NCBI RefSeq assembly: GCF_024166365.1
Contig: NC_064820.1
Location: forward strand, 49,701,501-49,765,500
Reading direction: 5' to 3'
Source of the DNA: Elephas maximus indicus
Lineage: Eukaryota > Chordata > Mammalia > Proboscidea > Elephantidae
Length of the DNA: 64,000 nucleotides
Shown: positions 21,501 through 29,633 of the stretch, in pieces
How the letters are laid out: each line of letters opens with the position of its first letter
Numbering within the stretch: the first letter of the stretch is position 1
Notes under the pieces: generated by a model
Database searches by the model: none
Seen by the model: only the letters and a program-made list of their open reading frames with translations
Told to the model about the DNA's origin: nothing
Translations under genes and position numbers: made by a program

Positions 21501-24500
21501 AGACAATAGTCCCTGTGTGAGAGTCACAAGTCTGGCAAGGATGGTGCTTTTTACCTCTGAAGCAATGTCCAGGGGTCTCCATTTACACAGCAGCCTCCTT
21601 ACTTTTGGGGAGTTGGCAGGAGTCCGTCTGAGCAGCCAGGATGAACATCACCCACTCCTTAGTCACACCTATTTCTGGAACCTCATCTACTACCAGGACA
21701 GCTGGCTCCTCCCTGCTTCTTGGCCTTGCCTTCCTAACTGTGTCTAGGATGTCCTCTCCCCTCTAACCTCTTCTCACATTCCAAATCCTACCCATGTTTC
21801 ATGATCCAGCTCAGTTTGATCTTTCTTGCCTTTGGTGAACTCCTCTAGCTCTCACTGCCTCTGTGCCCAGCAGATTAACATTTGATTATGTCATTCTTAT
21901 TTTAGTTCTCTGTTTCTTTAGACAAATCTGGACTCTTAAGCAGACTCCTTAGTTCCTCTAAGAACTGATTCTTTTGTGCCCTCTCTATTGTTGGCCATAT
22001 TGCTGGGCACACAGGAAGAACTTGACTTGTAGACCTGACTACCACCTGTTGGCATAAAACTTTTGGCCACTGTCTTTACCCAGATCTCGGTCCAACTGGT
22101 CTGTCCAACTGGTAGGAAAGAGACACTTGTCTTGGGTCTAAATTAGTTGAGAGGTTGTTTTTAGTTCACTCCTCTGTGAGGCAAGAACTGGGCCAGTGAT
22201 CTTTTGGCCAAAGATCCACCAGCAGGAGAATTAGTGACCTAAAAAAAACCCAAACCAAACCCATTGCCATTGAGTCGATTCTGGCTCATAGTGACCCTAT
22301 AGGACAGAGTAGAACTGCCCCATAGGATTTTCAATGGGGTGCCTGGTGGATTTGAACTGCTGACCTTTTGGTTAGCAGCCATAGCTCCTAAACACTACAC
22401 CATCAGGGTTTCCACTAGTGACCTAGAGCCCAAAATAGCAGTAAGAAGGGGAAGGGGGAGGGAAAAGAAATGAGCAAGAGAGAGGAGCCTGGTGGCGGTG
22501 GTGGTGGTGGGTGTTTCAGACTTATGGTACCACCAGTTGTCATTTAAATGGCCCTATGCTGGGGAGAGTGCTATGGCTGCTAACCAAGAGGTCGGCAGTT
22601 CGAATCTGCCAGGTGCCCCTTGGAAACTCTATGGGGCAGTTCTATGCTGCCCTGTAGGGCCGCAATGAGTCGTAATCGACTTGACGGCAGTGGGTTTGGG
22701 TTTTTTTTGGTATGCTAGGGAGAAGGAGAGATGTGGCAGTCTGCTTCTGTAAAGATTATAGCCTTGGAAACTATATGGGGCAGTTCCTGTCTGTCCTATG
22801 GGTCACTATGAGTTGGAATTGACTTGACAGCAATGGATTTTTAACAGGTGCTGTGGGTGACTTTTCCCCGGGCCAGGCCCATAGTAAGCAATAGAACTGA
22901 GGGGTGAAGAATCTTCCACATTCTACTTGGAAGATAAATCTGGCGGGAGAGCAGAAGAGAATTGAGCAGTAGAAGGTGCAGACATGAGTCTTCTGAAGCT
23001 TTACACCCCGCCATTCCTCCCAGCTACCTGAAAAGGGGAAGGGTGAATCATAGATTATGTGCCAGTACTACACTGAGCACTGTAGATACAGCATCATCTA
23101 CAGTTCTCATAGCAGCCTTGTGCGGTGCTTATCAATGTCCCCATTTAAAAGGAAGAAACTTGACACATTACACAGCTGGCATAGCTGAACCTATAATTAA
23201 CCAAGCTGTCAGGCTCTAAAGCCTGGATATTCACCTCAGGAAGCTCATTGGGAAAAGTAACATTAAACCATTTCCCAAGAGCCTTTGGGATTGAAAGGTC
23301 AAGGATTCTCAGATCATCTGTCTAGATCCAGAACGCAAGGGTGGGGGTGGGGGTAAGGCATGCGGCTCACAACCCACAGTGGGACCTGTTGTTAGAACCT
23401 TGCCAAATAGTCTTCTCTCCTCTACTGAATTCTGAAAAAAAGGTGCCCACCCAAAGGAGCATGGTTGAAAAGTTAACAGAGGACTCCAAGCCTTCCTGGT
23501 CGTGGCCCCAGTCAAGAGATCACTCAGCCAGAAAAAGGCTGTGTATGGCCTAAAACACTAAGGATGACTGCTTCATTGTGTTTCAGAACGTGTATTTCAT
23601 AAGACCCTGTTCTTATTTCTGGCACTAATTCCTAAGTCTATATATATGGAACAGGCTCAGCCCTCACCCCACAGAACGGAACCTTTGATCTACTTTGGGG
23701 GTGTGGGTGTTTCATTTGGCTAAAGGTTATGACAGGGCTACTCTAGAGGTTTGCTGACGTGATCTAAGTTGATCTCCATTGAGTTTGTTATTACATCACT
23801 TCATTGTCACAGAGCAACTGATAAATTTTCTTCTATAGGATTTTACTTTGAAAACGGTAATTCTTCTCTTATATCTTCTTCCACAGCATGAAAACCAAAT
23901 TATTCATCGAGATCTAAAGGCAGAAAATGTGTTCTATACTAGTAATACTTGTGTGAAGGTGGGCGATTTTGGATTCAGCACAGTAAGTAAAAAAGGTGAA
24001 ATGCTGAACACTTTCTGTGGGTCTCCTCCCTATGCTGCCCCTGAACTTTTCCGAGATGAGCACTACATCGGCATTTACGTGGACATCTGGGCGTTGGGGG
24101 TGCTTCTGTACTTTATGGTGACTGGCACCATGCCGTTTCGGGCAGAGACTGTGGCCAAACTGAAGAAGAGCATCCTCGAGGGCACGTACAGCGTGCCTAC
24201 GCATGTGTCAGAGCCCTGCCACCGGCTCATCCGAGGAGTCCTTCAGCCAATACCCACGGAGAGGTATGGGATCGACCACATCATGAACAATGAATGGATG
24301 CAAGGGGTGCCATACCCCATCCCTTTGGAACCCTTCCAACTGGATCCAAAACATTTGTCAGAAACCAGCACCCTCAAAGAAGAAGAAAATGAGGTCAAAA
24401 GCACTTTAGAACACTTGGGTATTACAGAAGTGCATATTCGAAATAACCATGGAAGAGATGCTCGGAGTTCAATCACAGGGGTCTATCGAATCATTTTACA

Positions 24501-24636
24501 TAGAGTCCAAAGAAAAAAGGCATTGGAAAGTGTCCCAATAACGATACTGCCAGACCCTAAAGAAAGAGACCTAAAGAAAGGGTCCCGTGTCTACAGAGGT
24601 ATAAGACACACCTCCAAATTCTGTTCAATTTTATAA
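6225..24636 (+). CDS. NIM1K: NIM1K spliced coding sequence (3 coding exons, 435 aa), serine/threonine kinase NIM1
   Basis: NIM1 is a cytosolic AMPK-related Ser/Thr protein kinase of the CAMK group. Joining 6225-6513, 21114-21382 and 23887-24636 gives 1308 nt, which is 435 codons plus TAA, with no internal stop. Visible kinase landmarks are the glycine loop [11 protein letters not shown] (residues 77-87), the beta-3 lysine K102 in VAIK, the probable alpha-C Glu E120, the catalytic loop HRDLKAEN (193-200), DFG (213-215) and APE (237-239). The T-loop [10 protein letters not shown] contains T228, equivalent to the Thr phosphorylated by LKB1 in this family. The human protein as I recall it has 436 residues; the one-residue difference falls in the N-terminal acidic stretch near residues 36-39. 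The C terminus is ...TSKFCSIL. The start is the in-frame ATG at 6225; a GTG 18 nt upstream is in frame but not a plausible start. HMGCS1 lies downstream in the opposite orientation. The non-coding first exon was not located. Confidence 0.96.
6605..6790 (-). repeat. MIR SINE, antisense
   Basis: The segment ttccactttacagataggaa and tagtagctggaag are the reversed MIR core. Located 90 nt into NIM1K intron. Confidence 0.6.
6830..7083 (-). repeat. L2 fragment, antisense, interrupted by an L1 insertion
   Basis: Purine-rich 'gagctggacctcaagaaggg' followed by ggagagagg-type sequence is typical of reversed L2. The similar sequence resumes at 7904, so the L1 copy between them probably inserted into it. 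Confidence 0.5.
7084..7903 (+). mobile_element. L1 3' end, sense, inserted into L2
   Basis: Includes gggtcttaaaagcttgcaag, the 'accagaagaactgggtagta' block and a terminal A-rich tail at 7892-7903. It is about 820 bp and 5'-truncated. Confidence 0.7.
7904..8400 (-). repeat. L2 fragment, antisense, continuation
   Basis: Continues the purine-rich reversed L2 pattern (agggagatgtcagaaagtta, ccagccagatggaggg) after the L1 insertion. Confidence 0.5.
8401..8602. other. Unassigned intronic stretch
   Basis: AT-rich intron sequence; no feature recognised. Confidence 0.4.
8603..8868 (+). mobile_element. RTE LINE 3' end, sense, strongly 5'-truncated
   Basis: Encodes decayed fragments of the RTE C terminus (compare the copy at 50956-51462) and ends with the RTE tail 'gacagcacctaacaacagca'. 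About 265 bp remain. Confidence 0.8.
9043..10660 (-). mobile_element. L1, 3' UTR plus ORF2 C-terminus, antisense, split by an RTE insertion
   Basis: In reverse order the element runs from ORF2 C-terminal sequence (10336-10569, with [11 protein letters not shown] and [11 protein letters not shown] typical of L1 ORF2 ends) into the 3' UTR, ending in an oligo-T at 9043-9065. The ORF2 fragment is only the last 80 or so residues. An RTE 3' end occupies 9799-10125. Confidence 0.75.
9799..10125 (-). mobile_element. RTE LINE 3' end inserted into the antisense L1
   Basis: Begins with a (GTT)n tail and ends at ...tttgttcattctatt. The octamer tataacat flanks it at 9791-9798 and 10126-10133, a probable target-site duplication. 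About 327 bp, 5'-truncated. Confidence 0.75.
10670..10900 (-). repeat. Probable L2 fragment, antisense
   Basis: Purine-rich sequence with the style of reversed L2 (aagtggatcacgcc, gcagagtggtcacagagg). The assignment is weak. Confidence 0.3.
10905..11155 (+). repeat. MIR SINE, sense
   Basis: Near full length: gagtggtatagtgggaatag, taacctctttgg and the 3' end cacatggtagccactcaata. Confidence 0.75.
11156..11514. other. Unassigned AT-rich intronic stretch
   Basis: No gene or confident repeat in this interval. Confidence 0.4.
11515..11600 (-). repeat. MIR fragment, antisense
   Basis: tttacaagtgagacaatgga and the following cctaggccatgg correspond to the reversed MIR core. Confidence 0.55.
11665..11965. 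repeat. Minisatellite, 4 copies of a 76 bp unit
   Basis: Units start at 11665, 11741, 11817 and 11893, each beginning 'cac(a/c)ctc(c/t)accc' and containing 'gctagacaacatgggtac'. The spacing is exactly 76 bp three times. Units 2-4 are closer to each other than to unit 1, and the fourth ends diverged near 11965. A chance open frame runs through the array, but 76 is not a multiple of three, so it is not a coding repeat. Confidence 0.95.
11966..12214. other. Unassigned intronic stretch
   Basis: No gene or confident repeat. Confidence 0.4.
12215..12372 (+). repeat. MIR SINE, sense
   Basis: Contains ctagctgtgtgaccctaaac, ctcagttttctagtg and gtttgctgggaggaa. Confidence 0.65.
12420..12581 (-). repeat. 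AfroSINE, antisense
   Basis: caccgagtcagttctgactc through taaccattgcaccaccaagg. It carries the ggctgtaatcttta segment absent from the shortest copies. Confidence 0.85.
12594..12762 (-). repeat. AfroSINE, short variant, antisense, tandem to the previous copy
   Basis: ccaaacaccttgctgtcgag through accaccagggtttcc. It abuts the preceding copy with only about 12 bp between. Confidence 0.9.
12763..14789. other. Unassigned stretch of NIM1K intron
   Basis: About 2 kb with no SINE or LINE that I can name with confidence. The small open frames at 13563-13823 and 14061-14358 overlap one another on both strands and show no protein-like features. Confidence 0.4.
14790..15065 (-). repeat. L2, antisense
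   Basis: tttgttctggaccttggaga, gagacagataggaaacagtg and aagttccaggcagagggaca are reversed L2 3' sequence. The T12 run at 14807-14818 marks its edge. Confidence 0.6.
15167..15270 (+). repeat. AfroSINE, sense, 3'-truncated
   Basis: ggagccctggtggcgccagt through cagttcagatccaccagtct to ggcagtctgagg; the tail is missing. Confidence 0.8.
15271..15559. other. Unassigned intronic stretch
   Basis: Pyrimidine-rich; no gene or confident repeat. Confidence 0.35.
15560..15960 (+). repeat. L2, sense
   Basis: From caaggctctcgattatttga, across a T17 run, to the L2 end 'tgcctggcacatagtatgtg'. Mammalian-wide and decayed. Confidence 0.6.
15961..16241. other. Unassigned intronic stretch
   Basis: Nothing recognised. 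Confidence 0.35.
16242..16430 (-). repeat. AfroSINE, long variant, antisense
   Basis: accagttgctgtacagtcag through ctgtttgcaccacccaggct, with cagatcgccaggcctttctt inside. Confidence 0.85.
16431..16861. other. Unassigned intronic stretch
   Basis: No gene seen; the 126-codon antisense open frame here has no recognisable motif. Confidence 0.35.
16862..18275 (-). mobile_element. L1, 3' UTR plus ORF2 C-terminus, antisense, carrying an AfroSINE
   Basis: The 3' end is at 16862 (tttgatttattttaattcta), followed by reversed 3' UTR blocks (ccgggcaccatctagttctt) and, at 18008-18262, the reversed ORF2 C-terminus ([22 protein letters not shown]). A 16 bp internal duplication, 'tgtatatataccataat'-like, sits at 18145-18182. 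An antisense AfroSINE is inserted at 17150-17298. Confidence 0.75.
17150..17298 (-). repeat. AfroSINE, antisense, inside the L1
   Basis: cccattgccatcgagttgac through actgtgccaccagggct. Confidence 0.9.
18424..18735 (-). repeat. tRNA-derived SINE of a third AfroSINE form, antisense
   Basis: Starts with the long-variant tail (tcagcctgcagcccatggag, ggagaccccatg). Its head, however, is 'ggggaccaaacctgggtctc' to 'ctaccactgaactaccacc', a different tRNA-like promoter from the other copies. It may be a separate subfamily or a composite. Confidence 0.65.
18736..18989. other. Unassigned intronic stretch
   Basis: Includes a locally duplicated motif, ttttacttc(a/-)gagta and ttttactttggagtag, at 18911-18950. 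Nothing else recognised. Confidence 0.35.
18990..19830 (-). mobile_element. Old L1M-type fragments, antisense
   Basis: 19340-19612 matches the style of reversed L1M 3' UTR (gtgacgctaattacagtcat, cataagtgagagagtataat-like). Flanking parts at 18990-19280 and 19620-19830 ('agtgaaatggctgggtcaaa') are also reversed old LINE sequence. The subfamily is not assignable by eye. Confidence 0.45.
19972..20128 (-). repeat. AfroSINE, antisense (first of an inverted triplet)
   Basis: attaaatccattgctgtcga through cactatgccaccag. Confidence 0.9.
20129..20292 (+). repeat. AfroSINE, sense (second of the triplet)
   Basis: ggaaaccctggtgatgtagt through cgacttgacagcagtgggtt. Nearly intact; it abuts its neighbour directly. 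Confidence 0.92.
20317..20475 (-). repeat. AfroSINE, antisense (third of the triplet)
   Basis: taaacccattgccatcgagt through gtgcaaccagggctcc. Confidence 0.92.
20480..20845 (-). repeat. L2, antisense
   Basis: acttcctggaaggagttaac, ttgaaggatcatcagaagtt and gaaggagtgatggggagaag are typical of reversed L2. Confidence 0.55.
20900..21065 (+). repeat. MIR SINE, sense
   Basis: gagcaccgaccgtgaactga, ggaaagccacttaaactctg and cctgtaaaatagaggggctg. It ends about 50 nt before NIM1K coding exon 2. Confidence 0.6.
21114..21382 (+). CDS. NIM1K: NIM1K coding exon 2 of 3 (codons 97-186)
   Basis: Starts after an uninterrupted run of 18 T followed by ccag, and ends ...GTGAAGCACATG|GTGAGC in phase 0. It carries the beta-3 lysine (VAIKILDK), the alpha-C helix (REISSMEKL) and the hinge region ([13 protein letters not shown]). 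The next exon continues ...[13 protein letters not shown]. Confidence 0.97.
21383..21699. other. Unassigned start of the last NIM1K intron
   Basis: No repeat recognised. The exon frame runs on by chance to about 21484. Confidence 0.35.
21700..22030 (+). repeat. Probable L2/L3 fragment, sense
   Basis: ccttgccttcctaactgtgt, cctctagctctcactgcctc and tattgctgggcacacaggaa follow the L2 3' pattern. Confidence 0.45.
22250..22412 (-). repeat. AfroSINE, antisense
   Basis: ccaaacccattgccattgag through acaccatcagggtttcc. Confidence 0.9.
22483..22712 (+). repeat. AfroSINE, sense, with a (GGT)n expansion in its head
   Basis: gaggagcctggtggcggtgg is followed by an expanded GGT run and unrelated sequence before ctgctaaccaagaggtcggc resumes. 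The tail gacggcagtgggtttggg is intact. The head may have been broken by a small insertion. Confidence 0.75.
22722..22846 (+). repeat. AfroSINE 3' half, sense
   Basis: gagatgtggcagtctgcttc, agccttggaaactatatggg and cttgacagcaatgg. This copy keeps the central segment missing from the short variant. Confidence 0.85.
22847..23050. other. Unassigned intronic stretch
   Basis: No feature recognised. Confidence 0.35.
23051..23220 (-). repeat. MIR-type SINE, antisense
   Basis: attatgtgccagtactacac, cccatttaaaaggaagaaac and acattacacagctggcatag. Confidence 0.55.
23221..23886. other. Unassigned intron end before NIM1K coding exon 3
   Basis: A G-rich patch at 23339-23355 and a (TA) patch at 23638-23645; no gene or confident repeat. 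Confidence 0.35.
23887..24636 (+). CDS. NIM1K: NIM1K coding exon 3 of 3 (codons 187-435 and stop)
   Basis: The acceptor is ...cttcttccacag|CATGAAAAC. The exon carries the catalytic loop HRDLKAEN, the DFG motif, the T-loop with T228, the APE motif and the whole C-lobe, then a C-terminal extension ending in TSKFCSIL and TAA. The open frame begins upstream of the acceptor by chance; conservation starts at HENQII. Confidence 0.97.
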   Translation, partial: HENQIIHRDLKAENVFYTSNTCVKVGDFGFSTVSKKGEMLNTFCGSPPYAAPELFRDEHYIGIYVDIWALGVLLYFMVTGTMPFRAETVAKLKKSILEGTYSVPTHVSEPCHRLIRGVLQPIPTERYGIDHIMNNEWMQGVPYPIPLEPFQLDPKHLSETSTLKEEENEVKSTLEHLGITEVHIRNNHGRDARSSITGVYRIILHRVQRKKALESVPITILPDPKERDLKKGSRVYRGIRHTSKFCSIL

Positions 24637-24729
24637 ATTGCAATAGACTGCTGGTAATTAACCAAGATCGTTGTTGCTGCTTTTAAATTTTTTCAGACAA
24701 CTTGAGTGGAGACATTTTTGTAATTTTTA

Positions 24730-24735
24730 AATAAA
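24730..24735 (+). terminator. NIM1K: NIM1K polyadenylation signal AATAAA
   Basis: AATAAA lies 94 nt after the stop codon and is followed within 25-45 nt by a GU/U-rich stretch (gtgttttctttttt), the usual downstream element. A second AATAAA at 24847 falls inside an L2 repeat and is less likely to be used. The implied 3' UTR is about 120 nt. Confidence 0.7.
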
Positions 24736-24843
24736 CTTAAATGGATGCTTTTGAGCTATGTGTTTTCTTTTTTCCAAATTGTCTGTCCAGATTTTAGCTT
24801 GATTTGGAACTTTGTCTTTCTCTCAAAATCTGGAATTCATACA

Positions 24844-24985
24844 ATTAATAAACAAATATTTATTCAGTGTCTACTTTGTGGCAGGCACTGTTTAAGGTAC
24901 TGGGGAAACAGCAAAGAATAAGGATAAGCCAGGTTCTTCCTCTCTTGTGCAGGATGTTCAAGGGCAAAAGACACCAATGGATTAC
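24844..24985 (-). repeat. L2 3' end, antisense
   Basis: aataaacaaatatttattca, tggcaggcactgtttaaggt, then ggggaaacagcaaagaataa. Confidence 0.7.
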
Positions 24986-24989
24986 ACAC

Positions 24990-25427
24990 AGACACAAATT
25001 AGATAATGATAAATGGTATGCAGAGAATTAAAAAAGGGTGATCTGATGTTAATAGGCTTTCGACTTTGGAGTAGCTCATTACAGTGGATGGCAGTCTGAG
25101 ATCTGAATGAGACTCACTCTTGAAAAGCGGGCCAAGAGCTTTCTAGGCAGCCTGGAGGTTTGAGACTCAGTTCCCCCCACCCCCCGCCCACCCCAAATAG
25201 AGCCTAAGGCAAAGGCTTCCACGTAGAGGAGTTTATTTGGAAAGTGATCCCAGAGAGCAGGAGTGAGGGACACGGACAGAAGCAGTGGAAGGGGGAAAGC
25301 CAATATAAAGATACGTTATCAAGTTGGCCACTGCTACAAGTGACTGGTGTTCAATCCTGCAGAGCTTTTGAGGAAAAAAAAAAAAAAACACATCTTCGGT
25401 ATCTGCCCAGGGACAGAGGCAGATTAT
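24990..25427. other. Unassigned intergenic stretch
   Basis: Contains a C-rich patch (25171-25196) and an A14 run (25374-25387). No gene. Confidence 0.35.
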
Positions 25428-25571
25428 CCAATAGGCAAGGTAAGCACAGGCTTACTTGTGCTCACTTATTAATCTCTAATGATCAGCTAATGTGGTGAAG
25501 CCTATGTGAAATTGCTCACTACAGATTAGCAAGTAAGCATAAGTAAACCTGTGCTTAACTTGCTTACTGGG
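25428..25571. repeat. Imperfect inverted repeat (about 48 bp arms, 47 bp spacer)
   Basis: The left arm 25428-25475 and right arm 25523-25571 are near reverse complements. For example, gtaagcacaggcttacttgt pairs with acttaagtaaacctgtgctta-like sequence, and arm ends ttattaatct pair with agattagcaa. The arms have several mismatches. It may be a decayed palindromic DNA transposon; the family is unknown. Confidence 0.75.
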
Positions 25572-26175
25572 TCATCCACCCCTGTCAGGGATTGCAAATT
25601 CGAAAAGAGTGATTCTGTAGGAAGGTGCTGTGAGGTTGGGAGGATGACATACTTAGAAGCAGAATCTTTGATGTGGTGAAAAAATGTGAAATGTTTACTA
25701 CAGATGATCTTGTCTATTGTATAATCCGCCCGATGAAAGGGGATGGCATTTACCCATCATTTCCCGTCCACCACTGGTCAAGGATAGCCCCGTGGGTATC
25801 ATCTGCTCTATACTTCCAGGTTATGCTGTTGAGTGCCAAGTGAGTTCCCCATGCCTTTCATGCTTTCATGTCAGAGAATCCCTGGAGCAGGAAGTAAGAG
25901 GTACACAGCCCTGGCCTAGGACAAGGTACTGTCAGGTAGCACCTACATGAAGCTGTCAAAACCTGCATGGAAATGGTCACCGCATCGGTGGCTGGAGGAA
26001 GAAGTGTGGCTGAAGGATCTGAAGTGGTTGGTGCACAGGAGCTGTCTAATACAGCCTGCCCTGTCCCTTGATCTACTCAGATTCACCGTCTGTTAAATCC
26101 AATTGATCGCCAAGTTAGTCTCCTTCAAGGTGGTGGGATCTGGAAGGACGCAATGCAGATTAGTAGATCAAGCCA
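25572..26175. other. Unassigned intergenic stretch
   Basis: Could be the distal end of the antisense ERVL relic or unrelated. No LTR boundary was seen. Confidence 0.3.
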
Positions 26176-26362
26176 CAGCAGTGCTTCTCAAACTCTAGTA
26201 CATCAGAGTCACCTGGAGGGTTTGTTTAACTACAGACCCTGAGGCCCCACCCCAGAGTTGGTTTAATAACTCTGGGGTGGGGTGGGGGCAAGAATTTGTA
26301 TTTCTAACAAGTTACCAAGTGATGCTGATGCTGCTAATCAAAGGACCACACCTTGGGAACCA
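26176..26362. mobile_element. MER5-type hAT-Charlie DNA transposon
   Basis: Starts cagcagtgcttctcaaactc, contains aatttgtatttctaacaagt and agtgatgctgatgctgct, and ends ggaccacaccttgggaacc. This is the MER5 layout with imperfect terminal inverted repeats. Confidence 0.75.
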
Positions 26363-26896
26363 ACAAATTACAGTCATTGCTGCAGCTGGTTTTGAGGCCA
26401 AAATTGACTCATTAGCTCCTCCTCCATCACCCATTCTAAATTTCCCTCACCTTTGGCCAGCACTTCAGCTGGCCTAGATTGCTTACCTGATAGTGTGACC
26501 CAGATTTTCCTTGTCAGTGGATCCGAGCCCTTGGTTGCCTTGCCATTGACTGTGTTTGTTGTGATTCTGTTTACTGTCATCATGAGGTCAAAAGTGACAC
26601 GAGTGAATCTCTTGGGTTCCAGACATACTCCTCCTTAGTTACTGTGGTAATCAGGATAATCTCCTTTCCTTGCCTACTTGTCCACTGACATGGGGAGCCC
26701 AAAATGATCATCTGATAGTCATAAAATCCAATTCACTGGGATCCTTTCTGGGTCTCCTGGTGAAAGCATCCCTCTGACCCCTGAGGATCAGAACCTTTAA
26801 TCCAGCTGAGAACTACAAGTTCTTCAAGTAGGTCACTGATCGTGATGGTCAGAGAGGTCAATTCTACTTCCATTTGTAGGTTTCCAGACCTGTGTA

Positions 26897-27043
26897 TTTC
26901 CCATTCCCGTTGAGTCAATTCCAATTCATAGCAACCCTATAGGACAGAGTAGAACTGTCCCATAGGGTTTCCAAGGAGCACCTGGTGGATTCCAACTGCC
27001 GACCTTTTGGTTAGCAGCTGTAGCTCTTAACTACTACACCACC
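26897..27043 (-). repeat. AfroSINE, antisense
   Basis: cccattcccgttgagtcaat through actactacaccacc; inserted in the ERVL relic. Confidence 0.9.
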
Positions 27044-28883
27044 ATATATAACAGTCTTTGTTTAAGCATATATGTCAAATATTGGAAGACAGCACTCCAA
27101 CCCTGCAGGGTACTGTTGTACTGTTGGTGCTATTTATGCTGGTTGCTTCTGGTACTGAGGTATGTGGCAAGACCAGTAGATCCATTGCCCCACTTCCTTT
27201 CCCCCCAAAAAATTGGTCCCTTGAGGCAATATGTGAGATACCATGACAATAAATCTGGCACTCACCCTGTCCTAGCATGACTGTATTGGAGGATGCAATG
27301 CATGCAGGGAAGGCAAATTCATATCCAGAGTAGATGTTAATTCCAATAAGAACAAATCACTGCCCCCTCCAGGGTAGAAAGGAATCAACCTGCCACCTTT
27401 GAGGATGGTGTCATATTGAAGGCTCAACATCAAACTCTACCACTGGCAAGTTAAACATTTGGAAGTGGCAGTAAATAAGCCTTGGTGGGAGGAAGCCCAT
27501 GAAATTGGGCCCATGCCAAGCTTCCATACCTGCCATCATGACCATTCCATATATGGGCCTAGTATGCCAGGGTGACTGATGAGAGAAGCTGACATCATCT
27601 AGTCTACTTATCTGCTGAGTGCCTTCTCTGTAGTGGATGCTCTCTGGTTGTACATTAACATGAAATACAAGGATCTGCATGCTTTGTGCTACCTCTTATC
27701 TCCAGATTTGTCTTTGACCTTTCAGTCTCGTTCCTTCCAAGCTCCTGACCGACCTGCCAAGCCGTTTACTTCTACCAGGAGTCCATGTATATTTATTCTT
27801 CAGACTGCTACCTTCTTCATACAAAGTGGATGACCAAATGTACAGCTCACATCTCAGCCCACTGAGCAGGTGTCCCTTCACCAGTCCTTTGGAAGCATCC
27901 CTGTTGAATACTGTATGTGGTAGCAGTCCATTTATAACTAGTACCAATGTATCATGCCATCTGTTAACCAGCCCAGAGGGTTTATCTTGTCAGTTGATTG
28001 TAGAGAAACACCCTTTTTCCCATGAGACCATGAGTTGAGGAGATACAGGTGTAACAAAGATTTATGTAATTGTATCTTCTGAATCTCAAGTCTGATCCTG
28101 AATGCAATATTTCTATTATAAAATGGATTTCTGCTGCGCCCACCTGAATTTATGAATTCATGGATCTGATAATACCTAGCTCATGAGGAGACAACTCCAT
28201 GAGCTTAGTCACCTTGTGTCCCATAGTTAGGTACTCAATCTATCTACTAAGCCCAGTAGCATGCTAGGAGCCAGAGTATTCTCTGTTGCAGAAAGCATGG
28301 TGTTATTCCAGGACCCTATAGGTCTGTGCTGTAACCTTCTACGAGAACTTGCTAAAGACTCCACACAGCATTCTTAACCACCACATAAAAAGCCAGAGTA
28401 GCAAGGCAGTTTGCAATAAAGTCTGAAACTGCTGTAGATTTTTCTTTTGTAGGATCTGCTTGAAACATGTAGCTCTGGTAAATGGGTTGGAGAAAGAATT
28501 CAAGTATAGTATATGTGCTTCCAAAATCCAAATAGGCCTACTAAAGCCTATCTTTAAACCTTGTGCCTCTATCTTAGTGATAAAAGGTGCAAGGTGCAAC
28601 AATTTGTTCTTTACTGTAGAAATATTTGGGCATGCCCCAGATTATTGGTCCTCTAAAAACTTCATCAATGTGGCAGGTGCCTTATCCTTCATGAAGTTTC
28701 ACCCACACTCTAGTACACACAGGTCTTACCTGGGCATCTGGAGTATTTGTCACTTCCTGTTAGGCAGACCTGCTTAGTATGTTGTCAACAATATAGTAGG
28801 ACAGCATGACCTGTGGAATGTCAAGATGATCAAGGTCCTTTTGGACTATACTGTAACATAGAGCAGGCGGCTTAACATATCAT

Positions 28884-28937
28884 TGGTTGCTATGAGTCAG
28901 AATCGACTCAATGGCAATGGGTTTGGTTTTGGTTTTG
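28884..28937 (+). repeat. AfroSINE tail fragment, sense
   Basis: ggttgctatgagtcagaatc then actcaatggcaatgggtttg. It lies within the reverse-transcriptase part of the ERVL relic. Confidence 0.8.
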
Positions 28938-29467
28938 GGGGCCAAAAAGTAAATGAGAATCCCTGTCCATCCCAGATGAATGCAAACTACTTTTGATCCT
29001 CTTTTTTGAATTGAAGAATGCATTTGCCAAATCAAAAGCCAATATCAAATGCCAGAGACTTCCAGTAAAATACAGCATTCCCACTCAGCTATAACTGACA
29101 CTAACAGTAGACCATCATCATCCTCCATTATCCATCTAGTTTTTATCAGAGGTTTGATAGATAAATGAGGTTATCGTGGAGCCCACCACCCTTGTATCCT
29201 TTTAAGTTTTTGGCTGCAATTGCTCATATGATGCAACACCACTCATGATTTACTATCACAGCTGCAGAGACAGTACAGTTTCAGGTTTACATGTGGCCCT
29301 TCCTCCCATAATGGCTCTTATCCTACAGGTCAGGGATCTAAATATATTTATCTCAAATATATATTTGGGGACTGGGGAAATAACAAGTTGGGACCCATTG
29401 TAAGATAAGACTTTGGTCACAATTTCATTCATCACCTAGCTTCCATTAAGTCCCTGTCTATACACAG

Positions 29468-29633
29468 TGCTGGAAACCCTGGTGACGTAGTGGTTAAGAG
29501 CTACGGCTGCTAACCAAGAGTTCGACAGTTGGAATCCACCAGGCATTCCTTGGAAACCTTGGACAGTTCTGCTCTGTCCTCCAGGGCCACTATGAGTCAG
29601 AATCAACTCAATGGCAGTGGGTTTTGGTTTTAT
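29468..29633 (+). repeat. AfroSINE, sense
   Basis: tggaaaccctggtgacgtag through actcaatggcagtgggtttt. Confidence 0.9.

Noticed and set aside
21475..21747. 90-codon plus-strand frame after NIM1K coding exon 2
   Set aside because: Intronic, without conservation to the NIM1K protein; the protein continues at 23887.
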